From Porphyromonadaceae bacterium FC4 (GTDB lineage Bacteria > Bacteroidota > Bacteroidia > Bacteroidales > Porphyromonadaceae): 64,000 nt of DNA. The stretch is taken from the NCBI GenBank assembly GCA_900120395.1, contig LT635552.1:186001-250000 (forward strand), read 5' to 3'. The translations under genes were made by a program, and so were the position numbers. Below are positions 17,854 through 27,793 of this stretch, in pieces. Numbering within the stretch: the first letter of the stretch is position 1; each line of letters opens with the position of its first letter. The notes beneath the pieces are model-generated. The model made no database searches. It had not been told where the DNA came from and saw only the letters and a program-made list of their open reading frames with translations.

Positions 17854-19223
17854 ACCGTAAACTCCTATACCGCTACTTTTTACACCACCCCAATATCTGC
17901 ACCGACAACCGAAAGGTGCAGCCGGGTGACCTTTTCTTTGCCCTCGTGGGAGACAAGCACGATGGAAACGACTACGCCGCCCTTGCCCTGGAGGCAGGAG
18001 CGGCGTATGCAGTGGTCAGCCGACCGGAGCTGGCGCGGCAGGATGAGCGCTACCTCTATGTGCCCGATACGCTGCGCGCCCTGCAGGAGCTGGCGTACAC
18101 CCATCGGATGAACTTCACCGGCCCGGTCATCGCCATCACCGGAACCAACGGCAAGACGACCACCAAGGAGCTGTGCGACCTGGTGCTCAAGCAGAAGTAT
18201 GAGGTTCTGGCTACCGAGGGCAACCTCAATAACCACATAGGGGTGCCGCTGACGCTGCTACGCCTGCGTCCCGAGCATGAGGTGGCGATCATAGAGATGG
18301 GGGCAAGTGCCAAGGGGGAGATCAAGCTACTTGCTGCCATAGCCCAGCCTACGGCGGGACTCATTACGAACATCGGCAAGGCACACCTTGAGGGCTTTGG
18401 CAGTATAGAGGGGGTAATGGAAGCAAAGAGTGAACTGCCGGAGCAGCTCCGGAAGACGGGAGGCGACTTTTTCCTCAACGATGACGATGAGCGGCTGAGA
18501 GCGCGGTGGAGTGACTTTGCACGACTCAAGTACGGGTCGCACCACAGTGTGGATCACCCGCTGGATCTGCTCGGGAAAGTCCTCATCGACCAGCCCCACT
18601 TGACGGTGCTGGTGACCGGGATGGGTACCCAGGAGATGATCCCGACGTCCCTCACCGGCAGGTACAACTATCAGAACGTCCTTGCCGCTGCTACCGTGGG
18701 GCTCTACATGGGGGTGCCGATAGCCAACATCCGCAATGCGATCGCGAGCTATGCGCCCAACAACAATCGCTCGCAGATCGAGCAACTCCACCGTGAGATC
18801 AATGTCATCATGGACGCATACAACGCCAACCCCACCAGTATGCACGAAGCCCTCGAGAACCTGAGCGAGGCTCCGGAGCAGCACAAGTACGCCATCCTGG
18901 GGGATATGCTGGAGCTGGGCAACGCTACGGAAGAGGAGCACCAAGCGGTACTGCAGTGGCTACGCCGGCACCCGGATATCAGTGCACTGCTGTGTGGCAA
19001 GGCGTTTAGTGCACTGGCACCGGAGGAATACCCCTGCTATGGTACCGTGGAGGAACTGATACAGCACCTGCAGGAGCTGAGGATACCGGATGATAGCTGC
19101 ATCCTGGTCAAGGGGTCCCGGAGCATCCGCCTTGAGAAGGTCTTCCCCGCACTGGAGGATCTGGCACTGGAGGGAAAGAGCTATGAAGGGCGACTCTGGG
19201 TGAGCCGTCACCGAACGGAATAA
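17850..19223 (+). CDS. murF: UDP-MurNAc-tripeptide--D-Ala-D-Ala ligase
   Basis: Adds D-Ala-D-Ala to the peptidoglycan precursor in the cytoplasm. 457 residues: N-terminal [17 protein letters not shown]-binding [12 protein letters not shown], central IIEMGAS and [13 protein letters not shown], and a ligase C-terminal domain with [12 protein letters not shown]. Translation starts at GTG (17850-17852), overlapping the tyrS TGA as GTGA, so a GTG start with translational coupling is likely. A lone murF beside tyrS, outside the mur/fts cluster, is unremarkable in Bacteroidetes. Confidence 0.95.
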   Translation: MNRKLLYRYFLHHPNICTDNRKVQPGDLFFALVGDKHDGNDYAALALEAGAAYAVVSRPELARQDERYLYVPDTLRALQELAYTHRMNFTGPVIAITGTNGKTTTKELCDLVLKQKYEVLATEGNLNNHIGVPLTLLRLRPEHEVAIIEMGASAKGEIKLLAAIAQPTAGLITNIGKAHLEGFGSIEGVMEAKSELPEQLRKTGGDFFLNDDDERLRARWSDFARLKYGSHHSVDHPLDLLGKVLIDQPHLTVLVTGMGTQEMIPTSLTGRYNYQNVLAAATVGLYMGVPIANIRNAIASYAPNNNRSQIEQLHREINVIMDAYNANPTSMHEALENLSEAPEQHKYAILGDMLELGNATEEEHQAVLQWLRRHPDISALLCGKAFSALAPEEYPCYGTVEELIQHLQELRIPDDSCILVKGSRSIRLEKVFPALEDLALEGKSYEGRLWVSRHRTE

Positions 19224-19262
19224 CGAACGCACTATTTTTTACTCAACACTCGACACTCATCC

Positions 19263-20069
19263 ATGGAACAAGAAGTACTCCGGGCATTTGGACTGACGCT
19301 CTTTGCCGGCTTGGCTACCGGCATCGGGAGCCTTATTGCGCTCTTCGCTAAGCGTACCAACTTTGGGCTGCTGGCGGCTTCGCTCGGTCTGTCTGCCGGA
19401 GTGATGATCTATATTTCCTTCATGGAGCTGCTGGGACGGGCTCAGGTGGATCTGAGTGCGACCTATGGCGAACGGCTCGGTACGACCTATGCCATCCTCG
19501 CCTTTTTGGGCGGTATCGCTATCATCATGGCTCTGGACTTTTTGATCCCGGAGGAAGAGAATCCCCACGAGGTACATATGATCGAGGATATGGATGATCC
19601 CGATGCTATGCCGGACACGAGCAGGCTCCACCGGGTGGGGTTCCTCAGTGCTCTGATCCTTGCCCTGCACAACCTCCCGGAGGGGATGGTGACCTTTCTC
19701 ACTGCGTTGAATGAGTTTTCGCTAGCCATACCCATCGCCATCGCCATCGCTATCCACAATATCCCTGAGGGTATCTCGGTAGCTGTCCCCATCTACTATG
19801 CCACGGGCGATCGCTCGAGGGCGTTTTGGATCTCCTTCCTCTCCGGACTGGCTGAGCCTGTGGGTGCCCTGCTGGGGTACTTCATCCTCCGTCCTTTCAT
19901 CACTCCGGAGCTGATATCCATCATCAATGCCGGCATCGCCGGAGTCATGGTCTTCATATCTCTCGACGAGCTCCTACCTGCCGCTCAGCAGTACGGGAAG
20001 CACCACCACGCTATCGTCGGTGTGGTCGTCGGGATGGCGGTCATGGCATTTACACTCGTTTTATTATGA
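19263..20069 (+). CDS. zupT: ZIP-family zinc (divalent metal) transporter, ZupT type
   Basis: A 268-residue inner-membrane metal importer with about eight hydrophobic helices. The paired metal-binding motifs HNLPEG and HNIPEG lie in helices 4 and 5, as in E. coli ZupT, and helix 1 is glycine-rich (GLATGIGSL). A short acidic/histidine cytoplasmic loop (EEENPHEVHMIEDMDD) lies between helices 3 and 4. It probably imports Zn, Fe or Mn. The stop overlaps the next gene's ATG (ATGA). Confidence 0.92.
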   Translation: MEQEVLRAFGLTLFAGLATGIGSLIALFAKRTNFGLLAASLGLSAGVMIYISFMELLGRAQVDLSATYGERLGTTYAILAFLGGIAIIMALDFLIPEEENPHEVHMIEDMDDPDAMPDTSRLHRVGFLSALILALHNLPEGMVTFLTALNEFSLAIPIAIAIAIHNIPEGISVAVPIYYATGDRSRAFWISFLSGLAEPVGALLGYFILRPFITPELISIINAGIAGVMVFISLDELLPAAQQYGKHHHAIVGVVVGMAVMAFTLVLL

Positions 20070-20644
20070 ATCCTACAGCACTCAAGCCTCGATCCAAGTT
20101 TTGGGCAACCATCCTGAGAAAAGTAATGGGATGGACTCCGATCATGCCCGACAGTCGCCCTGAGCAGAGTGTCATCTGCGTAGCTCCGCATACCAGCAAT
20201 GCCGACTTCTTCGTCGGTTTGGTCTTTTACCTCGCCTACGGAGGTATGCCCAACTTCCTGATCAAAAAGGAATGGTTCGTCTTCCCGCTCAACTTTATCT
20301 TCAAGGCTCTGGGCGGAGTAGCGGTAGACCGTAAGCGCGGAAGCTCCACGGTGAGTGTGATGACTGAGGCATTTGAGAGTAACCCACACCTGCACCTGGC
20401 GGTGACACCGGAGGGCTCCCGGAGTTATGCTCAGAGGTGGAAGACCGGGTTTTACCGCATCGCACAGGGTGCCGGCGTACCGATCGAGATCGCCAAGCTC
20501 GACTTTGCCAAGAAGGAAGTAGGGATCGTAGATCTCTTTTACCCCACCGGAGACCTCGAGAAAGACCTGCGCCATCTGCAGTCCTACTACAGTTCGAAGA
20601 TGGCAAAGAAGCCCGAGCTCTACAACGACAATCCTTCGCTCTAA
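20066..20644 (+). CDS. 1-acyl-glycerol-3-phosphate acyltransferase-like protein (LPLAT family)
   Basis: A 192-residue acyltransferase of the PlsC-like superfamily. Block I is the variant APHTSNADFF (His and Asp of H-x4-D retained) and block III is VTPEGSRS. It is shorter than classical PlsC and matches a small family common in Bacteroidetes, possibly acting on lysophospholipid or another glycerolipid at the inner membrane. It overlaps zupT by four bases and is followed by a strong terminator. Confidence 0.88.
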   Translation: MNPTALKPRSKFWATILRKVMGWTPIMPDSRPEQSVICVAPHTSNADFFVGLVFYLAYGGMPNFLIKKEWFVFPLNFIFKALGGVAVDRKRGSSTVSVMTEAFESNPHLHLAVTPEGSRSYAQRWKTGFYRIAQGAGVPIEIAKLDFAKKEVGIVDLFYPTGDLEKDLRHLQSYYSSKMAKKPELYNDNPSL

Positions 20645-20662
20645 AATCGATAAAAGATCCGA

Positions 20663-20700
20663 CGAACCCCGTATCCTTTCTATAAAGGGTGCGGGGTTCG
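20663..20700 (+). terminator. terminator-like 17-bp hairpin
   Basis: CGAACCCCG (20663-20671) through CCTTT pairs with AAAGG through CGGGGTTCG (20692-20700), 4-base loop CTAT, two G-U pairs. There is no long T-run. It sits between the convergent acyltransferase and EamA genes. Confidence 0.7.
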
Positions 20701-20731
20701 CTCGTACTTGTCGGCACCGGCAGATACCGTG

Positions 20732-21664
20732 CTATCGTTTTCGGAAGATAAGGATCACGACGGCGCTCAGCACCAGGACGACCCCTACCAGCCCCTGAAA
20801 GGTGAGGATCTCTCCAAAGACTACCGTCCCCACGACCATGGCAGTCATCGGCTCCAGGGCGCCCATCACCGCTGTAGGAGTAGATCCTATACGTGCGATG
20901 GCACCGATCAGCATGACGTTGGAGACCACCGTGGCGATGATCGCCAGTCCGCAGGCATTGAGCCAGCCCGCAAGATCCGCCGGTGCCACGATGCCCTCAT
21001 GGGTGATGCCGTAGAGGTAGCAGAGCAGTGCCGCTATGCTGAGTACATAAAACGAGAGACGAAACGGGTGCTCACCTCGGATGGGGGAGCGGTTGACGAC
21101 GATGATGTAGAGTGCGTACGCCAGGCCGCTTGTCAGTACGATCACCATCCCGTCGAGCGGTAGGTTTTGTCGGGCAGAGAGTACGCCGGAGAGCAGCACG
21201 ACGCCGGACAGCGCCATCACAATAGCGACGATGGCGGCGGGGCTGAGACGCTCACCAAACGCCAGCGCCATGATCAGCGCCACAAAGATAGGATACGAAA
21301 AGTGCAGCACGGTCGCCACGCCGGTCGCCATGTACCGGTAGCCCACGAGGAGCAGCATGGCGGAGATGAAGTACAGTATCCCCAGTGCCAGGTACCATGC
21401 GATCAGCCGGGGACGTATGCGGAAAGAGATACCCCGCACCAACATCAGCAGGACCATGGCTACAGCGGCGATCCCAAACCGAAAGACCAATACCGATACC
21501 GGAGCCATACCACTCAGCAAGAGCGGTACGCTGAAGAGCGGTATCAGTCCAAAAGTGATGGCAGAGAGGATTCCCTGGAGTTGTCCCTTTACCTTCTGGC
21601 GGTGCTCGTCCGCTGTCAAGACCGGCTTATCCACTTCTTGGAGCCGTGCGTCGGTAGTACTCAT
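20732..21664 (-). CDS. EamA/DMT-superfamily transporter
   Basis: A 310-residue inner-membrane permease with ten hydrophobic helices arranged as two EamA repeats. Examples are FGLIPLFSVPLLLSG and VATVLHFSYPIFVALIMALAFGERLS in repeat 1, and GLAYALYIIVV and PTAVMGALEPMTAMVVGTVVFGE in repeat 2. Family members export amino acids, nucleobases or other metabolites; the substrate is unknown. The start MSTTDARLQ at 21664 is chosen because the longer frame runs into the pnp terminator. It has its own -7 element. Confidence 0.9.
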   Translation of the reverse strand: MSTTDARLQEVDKPVLTADEHRQKVKGQLQGILSAITFGLIPLFSVPLLLSGMAPVSVLVFRFGIAAVAMVLLMLVRGISFRIRPRLIAWYLALGILYFISAMLLLVGYRYMATGVATVLHFSYPIFVALIMALAFGERLSPAAIVAIVMALSGVVLLSGVLSARQNLPLDGMVIVLTSGLAYALYIIVVNRSPIRGEHPFRLSFYVLSIAALLCYLYGITHEGIVAPADLAGWLNACGLAIIATVVSNVMLIGAIARIGSTPTAVMGALEPMTAMVVGTVVFGEILTFQGLVGVVLVLSAVVILIFRKR

Positions 21665-21694
21665 ATATATAGGACCAAAATGTTTGTCAGCGCA

Positions 21695-21702
21695 CAAAGG
21701 TA
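21695..21702 (-). promoter_or_regulatory. promoter -7 element for the EamA gene
   Basis: TACCTTTG on the minus strand, just past the pnp terminator, 31 bases upstream of the EamA ATG. Confidence 0.5.
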
Positions 21703-21704
21703 CA

Positions 21705-21740
21705 CAAAAGGGGCTGCATCGCATCGTGCGACACAGCCCC
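21705..21740 (-). terminator. intrinsic terminator of pnp
   Basis: On the minus strand GGGGCTG...CAGCCCC (21734-21740 with 21710-21716), with an inner TCGCA/TGCGA extension, followed by TTTTGTGT. Confidence 0.8.
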
Positions 21741-21766
21741 ATCTGCTTTAGGAGTATACGAGCGGA

Positions 21767-24001
21767 TTACTCGTTGTCGTTGTGGTGGTGTCCGCCACGA
21801 CGGTCTCCTCTGTGGCTGTTGCTATTATTACGTCTGTCGTTGTTGCCACCCTGGCGACGCGGGCGACGCTCCGGCTCTACATAGCCCTCGGGCTTCTCAA
21901 GGATGGCGCGACGGCTGAGGCGGAACTTCCTTGTCTTGGGGTCCACGTCTAGGAGCTTCACCAAGAGCTTTTGTCCCTCTTGCACACCGGTCTCCTCGAT
22001 AGTGTCAAAGCGCTTCCAGTCCCACTCGCTGATGTGGAGCAGACCTTCCTTGCCGGGCAAAAACTCCACAAAGGCTCCGTACGGCATCACGCTCTTCACG
22101 GTTCCGTCGTATACCTTGCCCACTTCGGGGATCACCACGATAGCATTGATCATCTCGAGAGCCTTGTCGATGGCAGGCTTGTTGCTTGCTGCGATCTCGA
22201 TGACACCGCCTTCGTCGGTCTCCTCGATGTTGACCGAGGCACCGCTCTCCTCCTGGATACCCTGGATGATCTTCCCACCCGGGCCGATCACCTGACCGAT
22301 GTACTCCTTGGGGATGAGCATCGTGGTGATGCGAGGAGTCTGTGGCTTGAAGTCCGCACGCGGCTCTGCAATGGTATCCTCCAGGATGTCGAGGATGTGC
22401 AGGCGTCCTTCACGTGCTTGTGCCAGTGCATTCTCCAGGATCTCGTAGCTGAGGCCGTCCACCTTGATGTCCATCTGGGTCGCCGTGATACCATCGCGGG
22501 TACCGGTCACCTTGAAGTCCATGTCTCCCAGGTGGTCCTCATCACCGAGGATGTCGGAGAGGATGGCGTAGTTTTGTCCCTTGTTCTCGGAGATCAGACC
22601 CATGGCGATACCGCTGACGGGCTTCTTGATCTTGACACCTGCGTCCATCAGTGCCAGCGTGCCGGCACATACCGTAGCCATGGATGAGGAGCCGTTGGAC
22701 TCCAGGATGTCGCTCATCACTCGGATCACGTAGGGGTAGTTTTCCGGGATCATGTTCTTGAGCGCACGCATGGCGAGGTTACCGTGGCCGATCTCACGAC
22801 GAGAGACACCGCGGGATGCCTTTGCTTCGCCGGTAGAGAAGGGAGGGAAGTTGTAGTGGAGCAAAAAGCGGTCTTTGCCAAAGTTGAGGACATCATCGAC
22901 CAGCTTCTCATCGTTCTTGGTACCGAGGGTCACCGTGGAGAGCGACTGTGTCTCACCGCGGGTGAAGATCGCTGACCCATGCGGGCTGGGCAGGCAGTCT
23001 ACCTCACACCAGATGGGGCGGATCGTACGGGTCTCACGTCCGTCGAGACGCTTGCCGTGGTCCAGGATGGCGCGGCGCATCGCCTCTTTCTCCACATCGT
23101 GGTAGTAGCGGTCGATGAGGGCGCTCTTCTCCTCGAGCTCTTCGTCGGTAAAGGTTGCCTTGAAGTCCTCGACGATCTTACCCAGGCGCTCGCCACGAGA
23201 GTGCTTGTTGGTGTCACCGGACATAGCGACCTCAAAAGCCTTGGGGTACAGCTCATCGTGTATGCGTTGCTTGAGCGCTTCGTCATTGACCTCCGGCTCG
23301 TAGGCACGCTTCTCGGTAGTGCCCAGCTCCTCCATGAGTTCGACTTGGACGCGGCACTGATCCTTGATCGCCTCGTGCGCCACCTTGATGGCTTCGAGCA
23401 TCTCGCTCTCCTGTACCTCCTTCATCTCGCCCTCTACCATCATGATGTTGTCGAGGGTTGCTGCGACCATCAGGTCCAGGTCGGCACGCTCCAGCTGCTC
23501 TGCAGTGGGGTTGATGAGAAATTCTCCGTCTACACGCACCACCCGTACCTCGGAAATTGGTCCGTGGAAGGGAATATCACTTACCGCCAGTGCTGCTGAT
23601 GCTGCAAGACCTGCCAGCTGATCGGGGAGTTCGTTGAGGTCGCCACTAAAGAGAGTGACGTTGACGTACACCTCTGCGTGGTAGTCATCGGGGAAAAGGG
23701 GACGCAGCGCTCGGTCGACGAGCCTGCAGATAAGAATCTCATAGTCCGAAGCACGACCTTCGCGTCGGGTGAACCCGCCGGGGAAGCGACCTACGGCAGA
23801 GAATTTCTCTTTGTACTCCACCTGAAGGGGCATAAAGTCCACATCCGGCTTTGCCTCCTTGGCCGCTACTACGGTTGCCAACAATACGGTGTTGCCCATG
23901 CGAACCGTTACAGCACCGTCTGCCTGCTTGGCGAGCTTGCCGGTCTCGATGGTGATCGTACGACCATCGGGCAGAGTGACGGTTTTTGTGATAACATTCA
24001 T
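21767..24001 (-). CDS. pnp: polynucleotide phosphorylase
   Basis: 3'-5' phosphorolytic exoribonuclease of mRNA turnover. 744 residues: two RNase PH domains (the second with [15 protein letters not shown] and the active-site [18 protein letters not shown]), a KH domain with the GxxG loop IGPGGK, an S1 domain ([20 protein letters not shown]) and a basic, Asn/His/Gly-rich tail of about 35 residues ending HHHNDNE. The tail is longer and more repetitive than in E. coli and may bind RNA or partners. Single-gene unit with its own -7 element and terminator. Confidence 0.97.
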   Translation of the reverse strand: MNVITKTVTLPDGRTITIETGKLAKQADGAVTVRMGNTVLLATVVAAKEAKPDVDFMPLQVEYKEKFSAVGRFPGGFTRREGRASDYEILICRLVDRALRPLFPDDYHAEVYVNVTLFSGDLNELPDQLAGLAASAALAVSDIPFHGPISEVRVVRVDGEFLINPTAEQLERADLDLMVAATLDNIMMVEGEMKEVQESEMLEAIKVAHEAIKDQCRVQVELMEELGTTEKRAYEPEVNDEALKQRIHDELYPKAFEVAMSGDTNKHSRGERLGKIVEDFKATFTDEELEEKSALIDRYYHDVEKEAMRRAILDHGKRLDGRETRTIRPIWCEVDCLPSPHGSAIFTRGETQSLSTVTLGTKNDEKLVDDVLNFGKDRFLLHYNFPPFSTGEAKASRGVSRREIGHGNLAMRALKNMIPENYPYVIRVMSDILESNGSSSMATVCAGTLALMDAGVKIKKPVSGIAMGLISENKGQNYAILSDILGDEDHLGDMDFKVTGTRDGITATQMDIKVDGLSYEILENALAQAREGRLHILDILEDTIAEPRADFKPQTPRITTMLIPKEYIGQVIGPGGKIIQGIQEESGASVNIEETDEGGVIEIAASNKPAIDKALEMINAIVVIPEVGKVYDGTVKSVMPYGAFVEFLPGKEGLLHISEWDWKRFDTIEETGVQEGQKLLVKLLDVDPKTRKFRLSRRAILEKPEGYVEPERRPRRQGGNNDRRNNSNSHRGDRRGGHHHNDNE

Positions 24002-24060
24002 ATGTCTGATCTTTTTACGTAAAAATAATTGGATTGTTCTTATACCTCAGTACATTCAGG

Positions 24061-24068
24061 CAAATGTA
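24061..24068 (-). promoter_or_regulatory. promoter -7 element for pnp
   Basis: TACATTTG on the minus strand, about 60 bases upstream of the pnp ATG. Confidence 0.55.
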
Positions 24069-24288
24069 CCCAAAATTCTTCACATAGTGAGTCTTAGCTC
24101 GCATCGGCAGATTCTCTTGGCAACCCCTCCTGGGTGTTGTTCCCCAATCTTTCTGATTAATTGGTGAATTCCGACGACGGTGAGATGAGGAGTAGTGGGG
24201 TTGCTGACCCCGACAAGGTGCGTACAGGGCGTCGTACCATCCAAAAGCTCCGCCCCAACTTTATCTAGATTTTCATGTGCTCTGATCA
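24069..24288. other. gene-free interval with a decayed GC hairpin unit
   Basis: No convincing gene. Around 24205-24240 the words CTGACCCCGAC and GGGCGTCGTACCA, about 10 bases apart, resemble the two halves of unit D of the GC-rich arrays at 45.7 and 50.5 kb, suggesting a decayed copy next to dispersed repeat copy 4. Confidence 0.4.
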
Positions 24289-24409
24289 AGCCAAAAAATT
24301 TGACGGATAGAAGCGAAAAGTTTCCAGTAGGAAAGAAAACAGTTTGACGGATAGTAGCGAAAGGTTTCCAGTAGGAAACTTTTTTGTCCTCAGGCGTCAC
24401 ATTTTTCAG
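24289..24409 (+). repeat. dispersed two-hairpin repeat, copy 4 (forward)
   Basis: Starts GCCAAAAAATTTGACGG, has two GACGGATAG(A/T)AGC units each with a TTTCCAGTAGGAAA hairpin, and continues into the conserved outer flank CTCAGGC...TTTTTCAG. Between divergent pnp and the C69 peptidase gene. Confidence 0.9.
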
Positions 24410-24627
24410 TCCCCGCATCCACCTGTCCATCAAGGGCATACTTCCCTCGGTGTTTTCCCTTGTTTCGGGCTTGGGTATCTCCGTTCTGATCGAGGGTGTT
24501 TATCGACTCTGCTCACTACGATCCGTGGTCACTGGTTGTAAACATCAACTACGGTGTTTCGGATTTTGCTTCTTTTGGGTACCTTAGTTGGAATAATCAC
24601 ACAACCACATAAAGCAACATATACGAT

Positions 24628-26061
24628 ATGAAACAGACTACAACTCCTGAGCGCCTCTCCGAGTGCACCTCCGTACTTGTCGGTAGTGAGATGACCGACG
24701 ATGGCTCACGTTACTTAGCCAGATCCGAGGACTGGGGCGCTCTTATTGCCAAAAACATAGAGTTTCACCACTCCGGCACCTTCTGTGGCAATAGGTTCAC
24801 AGCCATTGACAGTCACTTCAGCTGCGACCTACCTGACTACGCACACGGCTATACGGCGCTTGCTCCCTTCAACATGCCGGGCACCTGGGGTAGTGCCGGC
24901 TTCAACAGCCGAGGTGTGGGTATGAGTGCCACGGAGAGCATCTTCAGCAGTGAAAAAGCCCTCCGGGCAGACCCCATGGAGCCGGACCGCTTGGCAGAAA
25001 ACAGCGTTTTCAACATCGTCCTACCCTACATCTCGTCTGCACGCGAGGGAGCTGAGCGACTCGGCAGGCTCATCACAGAGCACGGTGTGTCGGAGGGCTT
25101 TGGGGTCGGCTTTATCGATGCACACGAGGTGTGGTACCTAGAGACCGCCTCCGGACACCGCTGGCTCGCCTGTCGCCTCCCGGAGGAGGTCTATTTCGTG
25201 ACCGGCAACCAAAGCCGATTCAGGCACTACGACCCGGAGGATAAGGAGAACTACCTTGCCTCGGACGACCTGCTCGACTTTGCAAAAGAGCACGGACTGT
25301 GGGATCCGAGTGAGGGAGACTTTGACTTTCACAAGGCTTACATCCGTGACGAGGAGCTGGATACCACCTACAACTACCCCCGTGTCTGGGGACTTCAGGC
25401 GATCCTCAACCCCTCGACCAAGCAGGAGGTCACCCGAAATGACTTCCCGGTTTTTGCCCAAGCGGAGAAGAAGATCGACCTCGACATGATGCGTCGGCTC
25501 TTCCGCTTTCACTACAACGGCACGGAGCACGATCCCTACCTACACAGCAACCCTCACGAGCCGTACAGACCGGTCTCTATCTTCCGAACCACCCAGACGC
25601 ACTTGCTCAACGTACGTCCCAACATCCCCACGACCATTGGCTGCGTGGATTACTTCTGCTTTGGGATGGCAGCACTGGGCGTCTTCCTGCCCATGTATCA
25701 GGGGATCAAGAGCGTACCCGAAGCCTATACCAAAGGGACCGACCACTCATCGCACGACTCGGCGTACTGGAAGTTTAGGAAGGTCCAGGCGCTCGGTATG
25801 GTCAATTTCAACCGCTATGCTCCGATCATCCAGAAGTGCTACGCAAAGCTGGAGAAAGAGAACGACCGAAGGCAGCGGGAGTTTGAGGAGCACTATCTGC
25901 TGCTCTACAACAACCAACGGTATGTGGCAGACAAGATGCTGCAGGACTTCTCAGACGAGCTGCTCACCCGGGCACTGGAGGTGACCGATCAACTGATCGA
26001 GGACCTCTTTACCCAGCTGACTACCGACATCGAGCAGGAGTACCTCTTTCATGGCGCCTGA
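24628..26061 (+). CDS. C69-family dipeptidase (PepD-like)
   Basis: A 477-residue Ntn-type peptidase of family C69. The presumed nucleophile is Cys13 in ECTSVLVG, followed by DDGSRYLARSEDW as in PepD. Other family blocks include GVGMSATES, GVGFIDAHEVWYLETASGH and the C-terminal DSAYWKFRKVQALGM. Without a signal peptide it should be cytoplasmic and hydrolyse dipeptides, fitting an amino-acid-fermenting lifestyle. Some relatives are processed to expose Cys; here only 12 residues precede it. Monocistronic, ending at a strong hairpin terminator. Confidence 0.9.
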   Translation: MKQTTTPERLSECTSVLVGSEMTDDGSRYLARSEDWGALIAKNIEFHHSGTFCGNRFTAIDSHFSCDLPDYAHGYTALAPFNMPGTWGSAGFNSRGVGMSATESIFSSEKALRADPMEPDRLAENSVFNIVLPYISSAREGAERLGRLITEHGVSEGFGVGFIDAHEVWYLETASGHRWLACRLPEEVYFVTGNQSRFRHYDPEDKENYLASDDLLDFAKEHGLWDPSEGDFDFHKAYIRDEELDTTYNYPRVWGLQAILNPSTKQEVTRNDFPVFAQAEKKIDLDMMRRLFRFHYNGTEHDPYLHSNPHEPYRPVSIFRTTQTHLLNVRPNIPTTIGCVDYFCFGMAALGVFLPMYQGIKSVPEAYTKGTDHSSHDSAYWKFRKVQALGMVNFNRYAPIIQKCYAKLEKENDRRQREFEEHYLLLYNNQRYVADKMLQDFSDELLTRALEVTDQLIEDLFTQLTTDIEQEYLFHGA

Positions 26062-26087
26062 GTAAGCAGAGCCCCCACCCCATGCCT

Positions 26088-26118
26088 CTCCCGACCCCAA
26101 CCCTTTCGGGGTCGGGAG
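26088..26118 (+). terminator. 11-bp hairpin terminator after the dipeptidase gene
   Basis: CTCCCGACCCC (26088-26098) and GGGGTCGGGAG (26108-26118) form a perfect stem with a 9-base loop. The CGACCCC...GGGGTCG core is the one used in the GC-rich hairpin arrays near 45.6 and 50.6 kb. Confidence 0.7.
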
Positions 26119-26156
26119 ACTACGGCTCTTAATAAGACGGAATGTTCCCACACCTT

Positions 26157-26187
26157 TTTGCGATGTGCGGGAATGTGGGTACCTTTG
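26157..26187 (+). promoter_or_regulatory. promoter of metK
   Basis: TTTG (26157-26160), 19-base spacer, TACCTTTG (26180-26187): a near-ideal Bacteroidetes promoter. It predicts a 5' leader of about 265 bases before metK. Confidence 0.7.
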
Positions 26188-26224
26188 TGGCAGATAATTA
26201 CTGATCAACCTCCTGCCGGAGGTG

Positions 26225-26276
26225 ACGTGGATAGATTTGTGCCCGCTTGCAACCACGATAAAAGAATGCTAAAACT
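26225..26276 (+). ncRNA. SAM-II (SAM-alpha) riboswitch
   Basis: It matches the SAM-II consensus as I recall it. P1 is formed by CGTGG (26226-26230) and CCACG (26253-26257); the loop holds GATTTG and GCTTGCAA; after P1 come ATAAAAG and GCTAAAAC, the strand that folds back to form the pseudoknot. It lies in the metK leader between a good promoter and the start codon, exactly where S-adenosylmethionine feedback on SAM synthetase is expected. SAM-II is known mainly from alphaproteobacteria and some Bacteroidetes. Confidence 0.8.
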
Positions 26277-26361
26277 GCGCCTCTTGCTCCTACACAGCCC
26301 CATCGTGAGCTGTGGCGACGCTTGAGAGAGAGAGGCTCCCTTTTGGATCAACATTCCGAAT

Positions 26362-26409
26362 CATCACCGCTCAAGGCACATTCTGCTGTCCTATGGGTGG
26401 TGTTTTTTT
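26362..26409 (+). terminator. candidate expression platform of the metK riboswitch
   Basis: CATCACC (26362-26368) can pair with GGTGGTG (26396-26402; one G-U pair) immediately before a run of seven T. This is a plausible regulated intrinsic terminator about 50 bases before the metK ATG. The loop is long (27 bases), so this is tentative. Confidence 0.45.
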
Positions 26410-26457
26410 GCATCCACTCGAGCTGCCCCGGCGGTACAACAAACAAGTTTTAGACCC

Positions 26458-27759
26458 ATGAATAAATACGACAAGAGCTATCTTTTTACCTCCGAGTCAG
26501 TGAGCGATGGTCACCCGGATAAGGTGGCAGACCAGATCTCGGATGCGATACTGGACCACTTTTTGGCACAAGACCCCGACGCAAAGGTGGCGTGTGAGAC
26601 GCTGGTGACGACCGGTCAGGTGGTGGTGTCCGGCGAGGTCAACTCGACCGCCTATGTAGACATCCCCGACGTGACGCGCCAGGTGATCTCCGACATTGGC
26701 TACACAAAGAGCGAGTACCTCTTTGATGCCCGGTCCTGTGGCATCCTCTCGGCGATCCACGAGCAGAGCCCCGATATACACCGAGGCGTGGTGCGCCGGC
26801 TCGAGCAGGAGCAGGGCGCCGGAGACCAGGGTATGATGTTTGGTTACGCGACCAACGAGAGCGACAACTACATGCCACTGCCGGTGGAGCTATCGCACAC
26901 CCTCCTGCAGGTGATCTCTCAGATCCGCAAGGAGGAGCCCGACCTGATGCCCTACCTGCGCCCCGATGCCAAGAGCCAGGTGACCCTCGAGTACAACGCC
27001 GACCGCACCGCCAAGCGCGTGCATACCGTGGTGATGAGCGTGCAGCATGATGACTTTGTGACGCCGACCAACGGCCGCTCGCAGGAGGATGCAGACCGAC
27101 TGATGCAGGAAAAGATCAATAGGGATATCCGAGAGATTGTGCTACCCAGAGCGATCGGGAAGTACTCGGAGGAGGTGCAGGCACTCTTTGACGACAAGCT
27201 GATCCTCTACACCAACCCCACGGGGAAGTTTGTGGTCGGAGGTCCGGCGGGTGATACCGGGCTGACGGGACGCAAGATCATCGTCGATACCTACGGCGGA
27301 CGTGCCAGCCACGGCGGCGGTGCCTTTAGTGGCAAAGACCCGAGCAAGGTGGACCGCTCGGCTGCCTATGCGGCACGGTATGTGGTAAAAAACCTGGTGG
27401 CTGCCGGCGTGGCAGATGAGCTGCTGATACAGGTCGCCTATGCGATCGGAGTAGCGGAGCCGGTGAGTATCTTCGTCAACACCTACGGCCGCAGCCATGT
27501 AGACCTGAGCGATGGCGAGATCGCACGTGCGGTGCGGGAGCTGTTTGAGCTGACACCCTACAACATCATCCACTCTCTGAGACTGAAAAAGCCAATCTAC
27601 CAGGAGACCTCCGCCTACGGACACATGGGACGTACCCCACGACAGGAGCAGAAGCACTTTGCGGATCGGTACATCGACCCGATCACGCTGGATGTGGATC
27701 TCTTTACCTGGGAGGAGCTGACCCTGGTGGACCGCATCAAGTCTTACTTCGGTCTCTAG
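26458..27759 (+). CDS. metK: S-adenosylmethionine synthetase
   Basis: Makes SAM from methionine and ATP. 433 residues with the hallmark [16 protein letters not shown] near the N-terminus, [15 protein letters not shown], the P-loop-like [23 protein letters not shown] and [11 protein letters not shown]. It is slightly longer than E. coli MetK (about 384), with the extra length near the C-terminus, as in many Bacteroidetes. A SAM-II riboswitch in its leader implies feedback by SAM. The methionine-synthesis genes metY-metX-hom converge on it from the other strand. Confidence 0.97.
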   Translation: MNKYDKSYLFTSESVSDGHPDKVADQISDAILDHFLAQDPDAKVACETLVTTGQVVVSGEVNSTAYVDIPDVTRQVISDIGYTKSEYLFDARSCGILSAIHEQSPDIHRGVVRRLEQEQGAGDQGMMFGYATNESDNYMPLPVELSHTLLQVISQIRKEEPDLMPYLRPDAKSQVTLEYNADRTAKRVHTVVMSVQHDDFVTPTNGRSQEDADRLMQEKINRDIREIVLPRAIGKYSEEVQALFDDKLILYTNPTGKFVVGGPAGDTGLTGRKIIVDTYGGRASHGGGAFSGKDPSKVDRSAAYAARYVVKNLVAAGVADELLIQVAYAIGVAEPVSIFVNTYGRSHVDLSDGEIARAVRELFELTPYNIIHSLRLKKPIYQETSAYGHMGRTPRQEQKHFADRYIDPITLDVDLFTWEELTLVDRIKSYFGL

Positions 27760-27793
27760 CACTTTTTCCCAAAAAAGAGACCGCTCTCGTCCC

